A stretch of 64,000 nucleotides of DNA, taken from NCBI GenBank assembly GCA_961205875.1, contig OY540816.1, positions 14,270,701 to 14,334,700 of the forward strand, written 5' to 3'. Positions 14,401 through 25,894 of the stretch are shown here, one piece after another. The first letter of the stretch is position 1. Each line of letters starts with the position of its first letter. The notes under the pieces are model-generated. The model searched no databases. It was not told the DNA's origin and was given only the letters and a program-made list of their open reading frames with translations. This DNA is from Sialis fuliginosa. Taxonomy: Eukaryota > Arthropoda > Insecta > Megaloptera > Sialidae. Both the position numbers and the translations under genes were made by a program.

Positions 14401-17400
14401 AACATTAATATTGAAATAAGTAACGTTTTCAAATCATAAGAAATAACTTGATTATATAATACTAGTTTTAGTTTTATTTAAACCCATTGCTACGTATTCA
14501 CGTCATTCCTTCGACACAGTCACATTTTTTTGACAATAAATTGAGCTTAAAATAGATGTGTTTAAATGCAATTTTTAGTCGTCAATTTTAACTAGATACT
14601 TATTTAAGTAGGTACTTAAAATTCGTCGAAAAATTGAAAATGCAATACATGTTTCACTATAATATTTTATGGTTGTCAACACTGCTTTAAAAGGTAGAAC
14701 ATGTCACATAATATAATAGGATCTGCTAGTATATTATATTGTAATATCATTTTGGTTTTATTATTTTTAATGCTTTTCTATTCGATTTAATGGCTATGCG
14801 ATTTAGTAGCGCTTACAAAATGAAGTAATGACAGAAAACTATAAAAGAATATGTCAAGTATTAAAACTTTAAGTTATAAAATGGAAACTTTTTCAAATCT
14901 CGTTTATTTTTATATTATCTCTTGATGCAGCAGTATAAGTAGAAAATCGATAAATCAATTTTATCGAACCATCTTCTAATTACATTTGACAAGCCAATTA
15001 ATTTCTTCAGCCATGAAAAAATGATTACGTAATTTCTGATGTATCGGTTTCCATCAATTACTCACTGACCCTATTTATTGTGTTGATTTAGAAAACCATC
15101 ACAAATATATTGGTTTTTGTATGTACCTATTTTTTAAATATCATATTAATCATTTCAAGGAAGAATCATGCATTTTTGAAAATTTTTTTTTTCCATTCAA
15201 AATCCCTATCGACTTCAATATATAGGGTGATCCGGTTTGGGATACTGATATTTTTAAGAGCTCATAGTAAAAAATTATATGGGAAGGGGAGGTCTATTTT
15301 CGACACCCTCTGAGCTACAGGTTGTTTAAATAGGTCCTTCAGAGGTGTACTTACAAACAAAGATTATCTCATAACTTCCAAAGTAACGTAACTAGAACAA
15401 CTACAATGAGTCAGTTTCATAGGTAATTAACTAACGGATTTTTCAGTATTTGCGTCATTGCTAGCCGTGTTTCTCATCAAAGTAAAAAAATTATTTATTT
15501 TTTTGAAAATGTTTATGAAAATGACATTTTTCTCCAAAAGTACCTACAATATGTGGTATTTTTTATCATTATTTTGGTGTATCATAATGTTACCTACAAA
15601 TTCACCATACAAAGTTTTTACCTGGGTTTAACAGTTTGTCAATTATAAATTTATCTAAATTAATCCTCAAAGTGACTATTTTGCTACCTACCTATCATTA
15701 AATGAAACAGTCATACAATTTTTTTGTTTATAATTACATCATTTTATTATTAATGGTAATTTACATAATTTTGAACCTACAACAGGTGTCAAAGCGTAAT
15801 TATGTAATTATAAACAAACAAAAATTGGTCCATAATTTGTTAGATATCTAGCTTTACAACAAATTTCGTACTTATTGAATTTTTTTTGATCATTTTAATT
15901 TTTTGAAGTAGAACTACATCTTCCCCGGAGCACGGTAACCTTAGGAGCACGAATGTAAAGAAAATATGTCACTCTTTAAAAGCTTATATCTCCAGAACTA
16001 ATAATCATAAAGCAATAAATAAAACGCAAATAGATTTATAATAAAAGTTTGGAGCCTGGTTTCTTCTATCTATGTTACCAGTTTGTTTGTGTTGACAGCT
16101 TGGTACACATCTGTTAAATAGCAAATGTTAGGTTCTGATTGGTTACCAATAACAGATTTTGATAAATATGGGGGTTAACCTTCCATCCCTCAATCATTAA
16201 ATATATTAGCACACAAAAGTTAAGCTAATTTTCATAGAATTTTTAAATCATCAATATTTCACCCCCTGTCACAAATGAAGGGTTATAATATAATCATTTG
16301 ATTTGACGGAAAAAATCATATAGAGGTGTAGCGTAAAAAAAATTTACCCCTATCTCGCATAGGAGCCGTGATATTTACGATTTTGTATAATAAATAAATA
16401 TCGAAAAAAAGAAAATTTTAATATTTCGTTTTCTGTCACAGATGAATTGGTCTCATTCAATCAAAAATACTTAAAAAATGTATTTGGTATTATAAAAAAA
16501 GTTTTAACAAGTTACATAAATAAAACAATATTTTAAAGAAAACAACAGAAAATTAAATAATTTGTTCGTATGTGGCCGCGGGCCGCACATGAGAGCGCAG
16601 CGGGCCGCAGGTTAGCAAACCCTGAGATAGACAATCAAGTAAGCTTTTTTTAAATCTGTGGAAATATTTTGACCTATTATTTATACCAAAACGCATCTTC
16701 TGTTATTTATATATATTTCTATATCACCAGAAACACAAAAGCAATTGTATGTTGCACAAAAGACTGAATATGACACTTCTTTGTTAAATCTACATCAATG
16801 AACTTCCAGGGTCGAAATCTTGCTCGTTTTTATAAAAAAATAATAAACTACTATTATGTAAGATTAAATACAGAATACAGAACAGAAAAGGGTTTCTTTA
16901 TATGAAAGTTGTAACAGTTCCATGTTATTATAATAGAAAATAACTGTGTACCGTTTTTTTATAAAGAATGAAGTGGGCATTTTTCATCCAAAAAATAGGG
17001 TTTTGTATACATTTCTTTTCGTTAATTTTTTCCATATTGTGATCCTTTTCGTGTAAAAATAAGTACAAAGAATGAAAATTGCTATGTTTGAAAATAAATT
17101 TATTTTAGGCTTCACACAAGGTATGTAGAGTCGCATGCAGAAGTGGTCGACCAGTTTTCATTCAAATTCGCTTATCACAAATTTAGTAGGCTCTATCATT
17201 TGATTATTATAATATGTAAATCATTTCTCCATGAACCAAACAAAGACAGATATTTTGAAATTCATTTGCTAGATAAAGAAGTACTCTTCGTTTATAATAC
17301 TCATATATATTTGTACGATTAAATTATTTTGTAGTCTATTGAAAAGTGTATAAGTTAATTTTTAAATATGTTAAACTTGATATAAAATTAATTAATGAAA

Positions 17401-20400
17401 TGGACATATATTTGTGTTTTTATTCAAAATTACTTATTGACTTTTGGGTGGCAGACGATTTCTGAAGCCCATAGTACCTGCACAGAATTATTATTTATTT
17501 TTTTAAATTCTATATTGTACAGGAAAGATATAATTTTGTATTTTCTATTTTCCGATGTATACATACATTTATTCATTATTATAGAGCATGTAAATTGACT
17601 TTCTTAATTTTTTTTTCAAAATATCTAATACAAAATTAGTAAATATCAAAATTGAAGAAATTTTTTAATAAAACATTTTTTTATTCTATATATCTACACA
17701 TTTTGAATATCTAATATATTACGCCGAGTTCAACTGTACTCGAAAAACAATTGAAACGATTATTTTGTCATATATCATTTTCGACACCCGGTCCATCACG
17801 TTTTTCTATTTTCATTATAAAAACGAGTTTAAACGTTTTGACATTAAAAAATCAGCGTTCGGAAATTTGTCGCTCAATCGAAAATGACACATAAAGGAGC
17901 ACTGTGTATAACGATAATTGTATTCAAACTGTCTCTCTTCTATTTCTCTCACGATCAATATAGATACTCTTTCATTTTTATTCTTTCACATATAATGATA
18001 AATAAGGTAAAGGCACCAGTTATGGCCGCTTTAATAATGATAAAATGATTTTTCCATATAAACAATCGTGTTTAAACAATAGGTACTATATAATATTTTT
18101 TATTGAGCATGTTATTTCAATACTATATGTAAAAACAGGATATAAGAGTATATTTATAAAAAATGAAAACATTTAATTTAATATGAACATCCGCTATGAC
18201 GTAAATAAAGTAAAACCTACCCTTCCACATCTATTATTCCATCGTACGATTTATTTCCAAAACGCTTCCTCGAAAGTAGCTACAATAAGTCTTGTTGGAG
18301 CTTGAATAAGAGCTAGAGATACGGATCGATTGAAGGAGAATTCTCGGGGCGTAAAATATTGCCCACTTCGTGTAAAACTTCACTGCACTTTTGGAATAGT
18401 TCAAATATCAATAGTGTCTATTGAAAATGCATTCGACTGTATATCGGGAGAATAAAATATATTAGAAGACCAATGTGATAAATTGAAAGAGTTCTTAAAG
18501 AGACGTTAGCGAAGATGTAGACGATATTAAATTATGTCAGTTTCATTCTTAACTCTTTGCGACACGAATTGCGAAATGATTTTTAATATCGTGCCAATAT
18601 CTGTAAAAGGAAGAAATAATATTTATTTGTAAGTTTAATAATATTTGTAAGTTTAATAAGTAAGTAGTTTCCAGAAAATCGTTCAATATTTAATATATTT
18701 ATCAATAAATTGAAAATCTCCTTTAATTTAAAAAACCCAACAACAAGAGATACAAAAATCAAATAATTTATATTTTATGAAACTTTCCCAGATTTTCTAT
18801 TTTTAGGAATGGTCTTTGAACTTTGCCGTTTAAAAACGTTATGGAAACTATAATTTGTATAATGTTTTGGATTATTTTGATGGAGTAAGAAAAGTACATA
18901 AATATAAATAATATACACACATATTTAATTGTTTAAAGCTGGATTTACATTAAAAATGTTTTAATGATTTTTGCAGCAAATTCAACGTTCCTACAACAGT
19001 AAAACTTAGATATAAAGCTTCCGTTTTCTAGCGCTATCCCATGTATTACGCTCTTTTGCCATGGTCCCGACCTCGACACGTAAATTAATACACAAATATT
19101 CCCGTTTTTAACGCGTAAAAGTTTAGGTTGACAACAAAAACCTTTTGTCAAAATTCTTCAAATCAACTTCGCAACATTTCTTGTACACGTGTTGACCTTT
19201 CTAAACTTTCTAGCGAAAAAATGGTGATTTTACGAAAATGTGACGAAAACAAAGTGTTGAAACAAAAAGATTTAGATTTATTGGAATTCCGGGTTCAACT
19301 CTACGTTTTATTCTTCAAAATCGTCAAGAATTCGAGAAAAGTATTAAATGTATTTTTGGGAAAAATATTTATTTTCTATTTTATTTCCCGCCTATTGCGC
19401 TATTCCATTTATAACGCGTTTTTGATCTGATCCGTTTAAAAGCGGTATTACGAAGTTTCACTGTACTTACAAAACGTTGCGTTTGTGCAGCGTGCGTCTG
19501 TAATCAACACGTTTGAGCGTATTTGTTTGAAAAGTTTTTGAAATAACCAAGATATAGATACATTCATCCAAGAACGATGTATTTATAATAATCTGCTAAC
19601 ATCGTCTAAATTTTTATTTGGATAAATATGAGGAGGTGAGTACCAAAACTCGTTCGTTCCAATTTAAAAAATAATCGAGATGCAGTGGATTCTTTCATAT
19701 TGTAATATCAGTTTTGAGCAAATATGAAAGAATGTCAAACATTCTTTCAAAATCCAATGCATCTCTATTATTTTTTAAAATGGAACGAATGAGTTTTGGA
19801 ACTCACCTCCTCATGTTTAATAATCTAATTACGTCTTATTTTACTGACAATGGGCTTCTCTTTTTTTCTTTATTATAATATTAAAATTAAATAAACAAAG
19901 CATATTTAATTTTCAGTAACAATATATCAGACATGGTCAAATAAAATAATATCGAGATTTTAGTTGCTTTTGAGCGAAGCAACCAATACAATAAACATTA
20001 ATAAAAATCACTGTTCGTTCGCAAATGTGTACGTCTATACTACAAATATATTACAACAAAAATCTCTTTGATGTCCAAAAAAAAAGCTCCAGGCATCGCA
20101 ATTTCTCTGAAAAACTGTCACCAATAAACCTATACTTACCAGCCATATTGCATACTGTTTATAATTAATAATGGATAATATAATAATGGCGAACAGTTTT
20201 TTTTGCTATTCAAGAATTATACAAAACAAATCAAAATTTCATGAGGATATCAATTTAACTCGTTCTTTGCAACCTACCGGAAAATCCTAATTATTTGCTA
20301 TGTTGGCCAAACTTACTTATATACAATCACCTACAACCATAGGTGCCGACTCCGGGAGGAATCGCTTTGCCCCCCTGTTAATCTGCACTCTCTTGTTTCT

Positions 20401-23400
20401 ATTAAATTAAATAAAACATACACTCGTCAACAAAATTAAAGGAAGTTTTTTGTTTACCTAAAAAAACTGTGCAATATTCAAATAGATGTAACTTTGGTTA
20501 ACATTTTTCAAATAGGTTTAAGCTTGAAATATGTATTTTAAGTTTTCTTTAAAAAATGTATTTTAATGCACATCTTAAAAAGTTACTGGCCAATAAAAGT
20601 ACGTCCAACAAATGTTTTTTTAATTTTTTTTTACGATTTTTCTCCAACAAACTGAAGTCATTTTTTAATATCACATATTTTTAGGAAATCCCCCCACCAC
20701 AGTACCGCCATAGATTTAACACTGGTTATGAAAATCTCGCCCCCTTCCTAGATAAAATGTTAAGTCGGCGCCTATGCATACAACCATAACAAATTTTCAT
20801 ACAATTTTTTACAAACGTAATTCTGTGCATTGTATCACCAACAAAACTTTCTATTATTATATCCCGAATTAATTATTGTATCAAATATGTGATTTTAGAG
20901 GAAGCGTTATGGTTTCGGGTCATTACCCGGAGCCCGCAAATTCATACTTACACCGTGTTTTGATGTCCTTTCAGATAATATCCGAGTACTGCCAGAGCAG
21001 TTTACAAACTAAGCCACTCTCTCACATTGTTATGGACTTGTACAACGAAGTTAGGGGTAGTTGCGCACAACACCCCATACAACAACTACAGAAGCACCAC
21101 CGTCGACCGGAACTTGATCCAGAACTTTTGTTGAACAGGTATGTAATATAATGCCTATGATTTGTGTTTAGTTGGTTTAAAACTAATTTTGTAAAAAAGA
21201 TTTTACGACAGTCATTTTGATGCGGGGTAGATAACTTTTCTAGGGTAATTTGGGCATGCTGAAACCAAAAGTGACCATCATTTTGCTGATTCAGCTCTTG
21301 TTTTTGCGATATTGCAAAAAAACTTTTTTTTCGATATTTCGAAAAAAAAAATTTTTAATCAAATACTTCAACCAAATATCATTCGTAATGTAGCTATGGG
21401 TTCTAAACTAAAAAACCTTAAATTGTACACATTGATAAAGATATTCCTTTCGAAAATCATGTTTTAAACGAAGAAAAAAATTCGTCAATTTAAAAAAATT
21501 CAAATTACTGTTTGTTGTATTAAAATTTTAACGTAATTGAATGAAAATTGGCGAAATGGTATTAAAATCAACCGTGCGTTTCAAAATTGGTAGTTACAGT
21601 CATTTCCACTCTTGGCGTAAGTATTTTTTAAAATTGCCGAATATTGGATGATACTGGATATCGATAACACTTATTAATATACTAAACCCTGTATCAAATT
21701 TCATAACTGTAGTACAATCGGTTCTCCAGATATTAAATAAAAACTAATTTTGAATAAAATCTTTAGAGGGCTGTAGCCCCCTCATGGAAAATTACCAGTC
21801 ACATGTTTTTTGTTTAAAATATTTTTCTTAACATACTGTTCAAGTTTAGCACAACAGTGCTGAATCAACCTGTATATTTATTTCTTCTAACATTTTGTCT
21901 AATTACCTCTTCATTTTTAGTTAATGTATTTGCAACAAATCATTATTTACTTATGATCTTCATGTAAAATAAATATTTATTCTAGAAACCCACTCGAGCC
22001 GAGATCAATCTCGGAAGTAACGGATTCCAACCCACAGCCAACCATTTCTAACATATCAAGAGAGCCAAAAACTACCACACAAAGCCACCCTGATCATAAC
22101 TCGCATTGGCAAAGTAACGAACGTAGAAGAACAGAGCATCATAACGAAGTTGATTCAACTGAAAGACGTGACTTCAGAAATAGACCTAGAAATCCTGTAC
22201 AAAGGTCTGCATCTAGGTTATACAGGCTGGATGAAAAGTCGCGGCCCTCTACACATACCCGTGGGTGCATTGGGCCAGAGTTTGTTGTCAGAGCGAATTT
22301 ACCAAGTAAATGTTTAAGCATTGGAGAAAACGTTAAGGTAGGATTATTTTTCATTTATTAAAGACTTTATTTTAAATGTTTTATGTATTTTTTAGCCGCA
22401 ATTACGTAAAACTGTGACTGTTATACTTTTGGATGGACAAAAGTTGGATATAAGCTGTGATCCGAATTCTACAACAGCTGGACAAATTTTTGAGGTAAAA
22501 AAATTAAATAATGTTTTTTCTAATCCTTTTTAATGATTATTTATTTTTTTAATATAAACTGTGCCATTTTGCTTTCATCAGTGTTGTAGGGGATTTCAAG
22601 GAACCTGAAATAATTACAGCATAGAAAATAAAATAAAACTCAGCAGTGGCGAAACCAGTCGAAGAACCAGGGGGGGTTTTCCCAAGAAGGTCGATTGGTT
22701 ATTTTTTGTTATTTATGAAATATATAAACGAATTTAAAAAATAATTTTTGCCCCTTTAAAAAATTCTGGTTACGCCACTGTCTCTTGGTTACTTATTTTG
22801 ACAAAAAAATATGTCCTTATCGGGATTTTTGTACTATAGATTGTGGTTCAAGTGTACCTATATAGTTTTTTGTTGTAATTTATAAGTTGTACTATTTACA
22901 ATCATATATATTTATTTTATTTTAGACTGTCATACAATCACAGAACCTTAAAGATAACTTCATGTTGGGCCTTTCTGCATTGATGTCGGGTGATTTTATA
23001 TTTCTACCTTCCGATACAAAAGTGAGCAAAGTTGTAAACAGCAGCTCATGGACAAATCTTACACTGTTTCTTAGGGTGAGGTTGTTTTTACCGAGTCTTC
23101 GGGGAATGAGAGGTTTTGAAGCCAGACACATCCTCTACTTACAGCTAAGAAGAAGTATATTGGAACAGCAACTTCCTTGTTCTGTTAAAACAGCTATAAT
23201 GTTAGCAGGGCTCGCTCTGCAAGCTGAATTTGGTGATTTTAAAGATCAGGTAAAACATCGTAATAAATTATTCTTATTTTCTGGGATTAAATCTTGTATT
23301 TTGCAGATAACTTTGTGCTCTCTAATTATTACTCATGTTTCATTACTTATGGCATAATATTTTATTGTAGGAACATGGGACAACAGATTATTTCCTGTTA

Positions 23401-25894
23401 GAGCACTATCTTCCTGAAATAATGTTGAATGATACAACGGAACAACCATTACGGAAGTCTCTAACAAAAGCCCATATTGAGAGATACGAAATGTCAAGAG
23501 ACAGAGCGGAACAAACATTTATTCAGCATGCACAAGCTCTTCCACATTATGGCAGTCATTTTTATGCTGCAGTATGGGTAAATATTAAATTTAAATTAAA
23601 AATGTTCTGTGCATTATATTAACAAATATTATAGGTAACAAAAGAAAGTCAAGAAAATGTATGGCTATGTGTAACAGCTAGAGGTATATCAATCTATGAT
23701 CGTTTAGCTAACCCTCCTGCTGCAAGTTCTAAGCCCTGTCAAGCATTTGAATGGCGTTCAATTCAAACCCTATGCTACAGTAAATATTTCTTATGTATTT
23801 TACCCCATACAGGGGGTAAACACTCAAAGCCTTCAAAATGTAAATTGAAAATGGATCACAGAAAGTACGTACGAATTATCTTAAATTTTTAATTGAGTTT
23901 AGAATAAGTTCTGTGCTAATGTATAAAATGGATTAATTTAAGTTTTAGTGCTAATAAAGATTTTAAATTAATTAATCCATTTCTCTTGTTTTAGGAGTTA
24001 TTTTACTTTCCGTCTAGCTTCATTACAACATCAATTTTTCCTTAGACTGCGTACAGAATACACATCTTTACAATCACTAGCTCAGGAGTTTGGTGTACCT
24101 TTAAAAGATGTTAAAAATGAAACAAACACTTTATGCAAAATTAATCCTATTTCAAACTCAAGAGATACACAGTTTAAAATATCTTTTCGTGCATCGAGCA
24201 CTTCAAGCCATGAGTCTGATTCAGTTAAAGCTAAATGTAGGAGATCTAAGAGTGCAACGGAAATAAGGATTTCAGATAACAATATGCAGTTGGAGGAATA
24301 TCAAAATAAAGAAAATGAAAATCCTCAGAAGCATTTTGGTAGTTTAAGTCGTGATGTTAGAAATGCATTGATTCTTGAAAGCAGTTATTTATCAGGTGTT
24401 CCTAATGTGCCGTCGTTCAGTAAAGAAAGAAGAAATGGGGTTCTGATGGGAACAAGAGCAATAGGAACAATGGGCACTTTAAATTTAACACTTAATGATA
24501 GTCATGCTCATTCCGATGATCTAGAAAAACTGTCTTTACAATCTGTTTCGTTGAATTGTGGATCGGATAGACATTCATCTTCTCCCGAAGCTTACGTTCT
24601 AAGTAAATACTTAAAATATATTTATTTTGTGTATCATAAATTAATACTTAAAATAATTTTCTTTATAGATTCAAGTATAAAATCTGCAGATAAATTTTTA
24701 CCTGATTTCCAAGAAACTGTAAGCGATTCACTTCTTGAAAAATTTGATCAAATGTCTTACACTGAAGAACGTTTACTCAGAACAGTTACAATAGTGAGAA
24801 ACGTAGTAGGTAGTCTCGGATTACAAGTAACTGAAGGTTCTGATGGAAACGTCTATGTCCAAACAGTTATACCAAATGGACCAGCCGATATAACTAATGC
24901 TATCTTTCAAGGTGATCAAATTGTTGGGGTCGATGGTCAAAATCTATTAAATCTTCCTTATGTGGAAGCTTTGAAAGTATTCAAGAAAACTGGTCGTAAT
25001 GTAGAATTTATCGTTTCTCGTATAACTTCAAGAAATCAGTCTATTGTTAAAAAACCACAGAAATGTACAAAGAAGTCAACAGATTTGTATAAGTCTTGTT
25101 TAAATCTAAATCATACAAATACAGTTTCTAATTCAATGAAACAAACAGCAAAATCATGTTCAGATATAAGTTATTTAGGATTAGATGCGCTAGATTGTTC
25201 AATTATGAATAGAAGCAATATAAAGAATGACTGTATCAATAATATTTCGTTATTGAATTTTGTTGATTTTTCAAGAACGTTAAATGAAACACAAACCAGA
25301 ATTCCAGATTCAAATGTTAGAAAAAGTGCTTCAGTAAAATCAACTCCTACAAAAATTCCTGTGGAAACATCGTATCTTAAACATATTCGATATGAAAGCA
25401 ATGCGAAAATAAATGGAATTGGTGATGTTAGTAAAATATCTGATGATAGTATATCAAATTTGAGAACTACAAAGTCTTGTGGGACTTTAAATGATCCTAG
25501 ACTTTATATATCTGAGGAAAATTTAGATAATACATTAAAATACACTTCATGTAAGAATTTAAATGAAAATATCAAACAAAATCAAAGTTCAGTTGTTATT
25601 GTTGATATGATACCAAAGATATCACAGAAATTTGAAGATTTTCTCTATAGTCATTCAGAAATGCATAATCAAAATGATAAAATTAATTCAAATGAATATC
25701 AAGATAATAGTCAAGATAGTCAAAATAAGTTCAAAAAAATTCCACTGCCTCGTAGTTTAGGATTAGGTAGGAAATGGATAGGTCCAGTTAAATATCCCGT
25801 AACTCCTGCAAAGGTTATTGCATGCGGAGGTTCTGTCAATATTTCAGAAGAAGAGGCGACTAGCACATCAGATGACGAACAAATATTTATTTAA
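2440..25894 (+). CDS. KIND-FERM-PDZ scaffold protein (FRMPD2/PTPN13-like), 5' end missing
   Basis: Ten exons join in phase with GT-AG introns: 2440-2618, 9347-9508, 20975-21138, 21986-22337, 22396-22494, 22926-23249, 23371-23577, 23635-23864, 23995-24602 and 24669-25894, giving about 1,180 residues. Residues 1-168 are the end of a KIND domain; the FLAPE...EKMWIYSLGETL stretch matches the KIND core of PTPN13. Residues 169-285 are a polar linker. Residues 288 to about 610 form a FERM domain, beginning TVTVILLDGQKLDI. One PDZ domain lies at about 813-893, with carboxylate loop GSLGLQV. A Ser/Asn-rich tail follows, ending in hydrophobic QIFI. No tyrosine phosphatase domain follows the PDZ. Such proteins act as submembrane scaffolds; this is family knowledge. 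The first visible exon opens mid-codon after an AG acceptor, so the start codon is upstream or outside. The KIND exons are GC-rich, while the later exons are AT-rich. A poly(A) signal AATAAA lies at 25909-25914. Confidence 0.9.
4140..4257. mobile_element. hAT-type terminal fragment
   Basis: Repeats of the word CGAACCGGAAC / GAACCGAA in both orientations run up to an end reading (complement) CAGGGCTTCGAACCG. Dense short subterminal repeats next to a CAGGG terminus are typical of hAT element ends. No matching left terminus was found, so this is called a fragment. Confidence 0.5.
4460..4531 (-). tRNA. tRNA-Gln (anticodon TTG)
   Basis: The complement folds as a 72-base tRNA. The acceptor stem GGTCCCA pairs with TGGGACC. 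The D-arm region TGGTGTAATGGTTAGCA also serves as A box. The anticodon loop is CTTTGAA with anticodon TTG, and the T-arm is CGAGTTCAAATCTCG (B box). A run of Ts follows on the minus strand just 3' of the gene (plus-strand A-runs near 4451-4455 and 4433-4444), fitting RNA polymerase III termination. It decodes CAA glutamine codons. It lies antisense inside intron 1 of the KIND-FERM-PDZ gene. CCA is not encoded, as expected in eukaryotes. All stems look intact, so it is probably functional. Confidence 0.95.
4661..4850. mobile_element. Degenerate transposon fragment with GTGCACTTGCACC palindrome
   Basis: Begins GGGCGCCGGGAGGGG, followed by a GTGCACTTGCACCCC palindrome. It then carries two copies of an ACTGAGGACC/ACTGAAGACC word, each followed by a T-run. 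The same ACTGAAGACC plus T-run motif occurs in the hAT MITE at 5973-6293, so this is probably an older relative. The right boundary is uncertain. Confidence 0.4.
4935..5353. mobile_element. Copy of the GGCACCAGT MITE family (right end lost)
   Basis: Starts AAAGGCACCAGTTAAGGCC and shares near-identical sequence with 51900-52200, 56100-56455 and 63270-63540, including TTCTCATGAACTCATGTTAC and the AGTACTACGACACAAAATAT block. The right-terminal CCAAGACTGGTGCC is missing, so this copy is truncated around 5353. It has no coding potential. Confidence 0.7.
5973..6293. mobile_element. hAT-like MITE with perfect 8-bp target duplication
   Basis: The left terminus is CAGTGGTGTAGC and the right GCTACGCCACTG. 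The element is flanked on both sides by the identical octamer CCCCCTCC (5965-5972 and 6294-6301). Length is 321 bases with no transposase. The CAGTGGCGTAGC-type terminus and 8-bp duplication are hallmarks of hAT elements. The intact duplication suggests recent insertion into intron 1 of the KIND gene. Confidence 0.88.
7488..8190. mobile_element. hAT-like non-autonomous element with CTCACG subterminal arrays
   Basis: The termini TAGAGCTGGGCGCG and CGCGCCCAGCTCTA-type are inverted, and both sides carry the octamer ATCGGGAC (7480-7487 and 8191-8198). Length is 703 bases. Roughly the outer 180 bases at each end are packed with CTCACG/TCACGC words in the same orientation at both ends, next to GGGTCACG...CGTGACCC palindromes. 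The AT-rich middle has no transposase motif. Dense subterminal hexamers are usual transposase-binding sites in hAT elements (family knowledge). Confidence 0.88.
8804..9232. repeat. Imperfect tandem duplication, period about 250 bp
   Basis: 8804-8960 and 9061-9232 share ACTAAAG.CAACAAT, AATTTTGGAG.AATA, TCATAGAATTT.TATTTTTATTTTCATATCTAGG and CAAAAATG in the same order, with about 10-20 % divergence by eye. It sits just before exon 2 of the KIND gene. No coding potential. Confidence 0.65.
9860..10030. mobile_element. Right-end copy of the GGCACCAGT MITE family
   Basis: Matches the right half of the copy at 63270-63540: AGTTTAAATGTCCAC, ATTAATATTCAGAAATGG, AATCAAATATCAACAAAT. It ends CCATTACTGGGGTC...CCAAGACTGGTGCG.GTACCTTA. 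The left half is absent. Confidence 0.65.
10716..10965. repeat. Dispersed repeat with TCTGTCCGTCC and GAACCGATATTATTG
   Basis: The block with CGCATAACTCATGAACCACTG followed by AACCGATATTATTGAAA recurs inverted at 63120-63270, and a diverged relative is present around 40205-40400 (the ATATCTCAAGAAC...CATGTTACAT part). Words of this type are widespread in insect genomes. I cannot assign the element class. Confidence 0.5.
11623..12379. mobile_element. Palindrome-rich TIR element with seven ATTCTATAGAAT copies
   Basis: The terminal inverted repeat TATATATGTTACCGGCAATG (11623-11642) is mirrored at 12360-12379. Inside, the perfect 12-bp palindrome ATTCTATAGAAT occurs seven times: 11657, 11677, 11757, 11777, 12247, 12315 and 12335. 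Six of these form pairs 20 bp apart centred on CCTAGG or a one-base variant of it, so each pair is itself a near-38-bp palindrome. The AT-rich interior has no protein. The TA-rich ends allow a TA target duplication but do not prove one. Confidence 0.75.
12400..12565. other. CpG-rich patch within intron 2
   Basis: About 165 bases with many CpGs (GACGTCCGCGTCGAG, GAGCGCCAGCTGTGCGCC) stand out from the AT-rich surroundings, directly right of the palindrome-rich element. It is open on the minus strand for about 60 codons, but with no recognisable domain. It could be an alternative promoter or first exon, or transposon sequence; I cannot tell which. Confidence 0.3.
15708..15832. repeat. Hairpin-forming inverted repeat
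   Basis: The arm CAATTTTTTTGTTTATAATT near 15716 is mirrored by AATTATAAACAAACAAAAATTG ending near 15826, with about 70 bases between arms. It is probably an old MITE. Confidence 0.5.
16560..16622. mobile_element. hAT terminal fragment (CAGGGTTTGCTAACC end)
   Basis: The complement begins CAGGGTTTGCTAACCTGCGG, followed by GGCCCGC words and GTGCGGCCCGC. This is the familiar GC-rich end of a widespread hAT group. No partner terminus was located to its left. Confidence 0.55.
17155..17335. repeat. Dispersed repeat shared with 52205-52350
   Basis: Both segments contain TCACAAA.TTAGTAGGCTC, CATTTGATT, and CATTTGCTAGATAAAGAAGT followed by ACTCTTCGTTTATA.TACTCATATA, in the same order. The copy at 52 kb lacks about 40 bases in the middle. 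No coding signal. Confidence 0.6.
17998..18052. mobile_element. Left-end stub of the GGCACCAGT MITE family
   Basis: AAGGTAAAGGCACCAGTTATGGCCGCT matches the left terminus of the complete copy at 56104. The rest of the element is not recognisable downstream. Confidence 0.5.
19628..19814. mobile_element. Foldback MITE, 187 bp
   Basis: Long terminal inverted repeats of about 70 bases: ATGAGGAGGTGAGT...CCAAAACTCGTTCGTTCCA on the left is mirrored at the right end, which reads ...ACTCACCTCCTCAT. The whole element could fold into one hairpin. No open frame. Confidence 0.75.
20340..20778. mobile_element. TIR element with 8-bp flanking repeat TACAACCA
   Basis: The left end TAGGTGCCGACT is mirrored by AGTCGGCGCCTA near the right end. 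The octamer TACAACCA flanks both sides (20332-20339 and 20779-20786), with four extra bases (TGCA) between the right TIR and the duplication. This fits a hAT-like MITE. It lies about 200 bases upstream of KIND exon 3. Confidence 0.7.
22644..22780. mobile_element. Short hAT-like MITE in a FERM intron
   Basis: The left end CAGTGGCGAAACCAG and right end CTGGTTACGCCACTG form inverted termini, 137 bases in total. No perfect flanking duplication is visible, so it is probably older than the copy at 5973. It lies in the intron between exons 5 and 6 of the KIND-FERM-PDZ gene. Confidence 0.65.

Larger units (their letters stand above)
9509..20974 (+). other. Intron 2 of the KIND-FERM-PDZ gene
   Basis: An 11.5-kb phase-0 intron, donor GTAAGT after ...MYLLD and acceptor CCTTTCAG before IISEYC. 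It carries the repeats listed separately. The stretches 12600-15200, 15850-16530 and 18100-19600 are AT-rich with nothing I can support beyond short repeat fragments. One of these is 13030-13080, which carries the CCGTCCGTCCGTCC word also seen near 10750. Confidence 0.8.

Noticed and set aside
22139-23518. Minus-strand frames of 61-71 codons
   Set aside because: They are complements of the FERM-gene exons.
24603-24668. Reading through between exons 9 and 10 of the KIND-FERM-PDZ gene
   Set aside because: The frame is open across it, but the 66 bases encode KYLKYIYFVYHKL-type low complexity and have GTAAAT and TTTATAG borders that splice in phase; it is called an intron.
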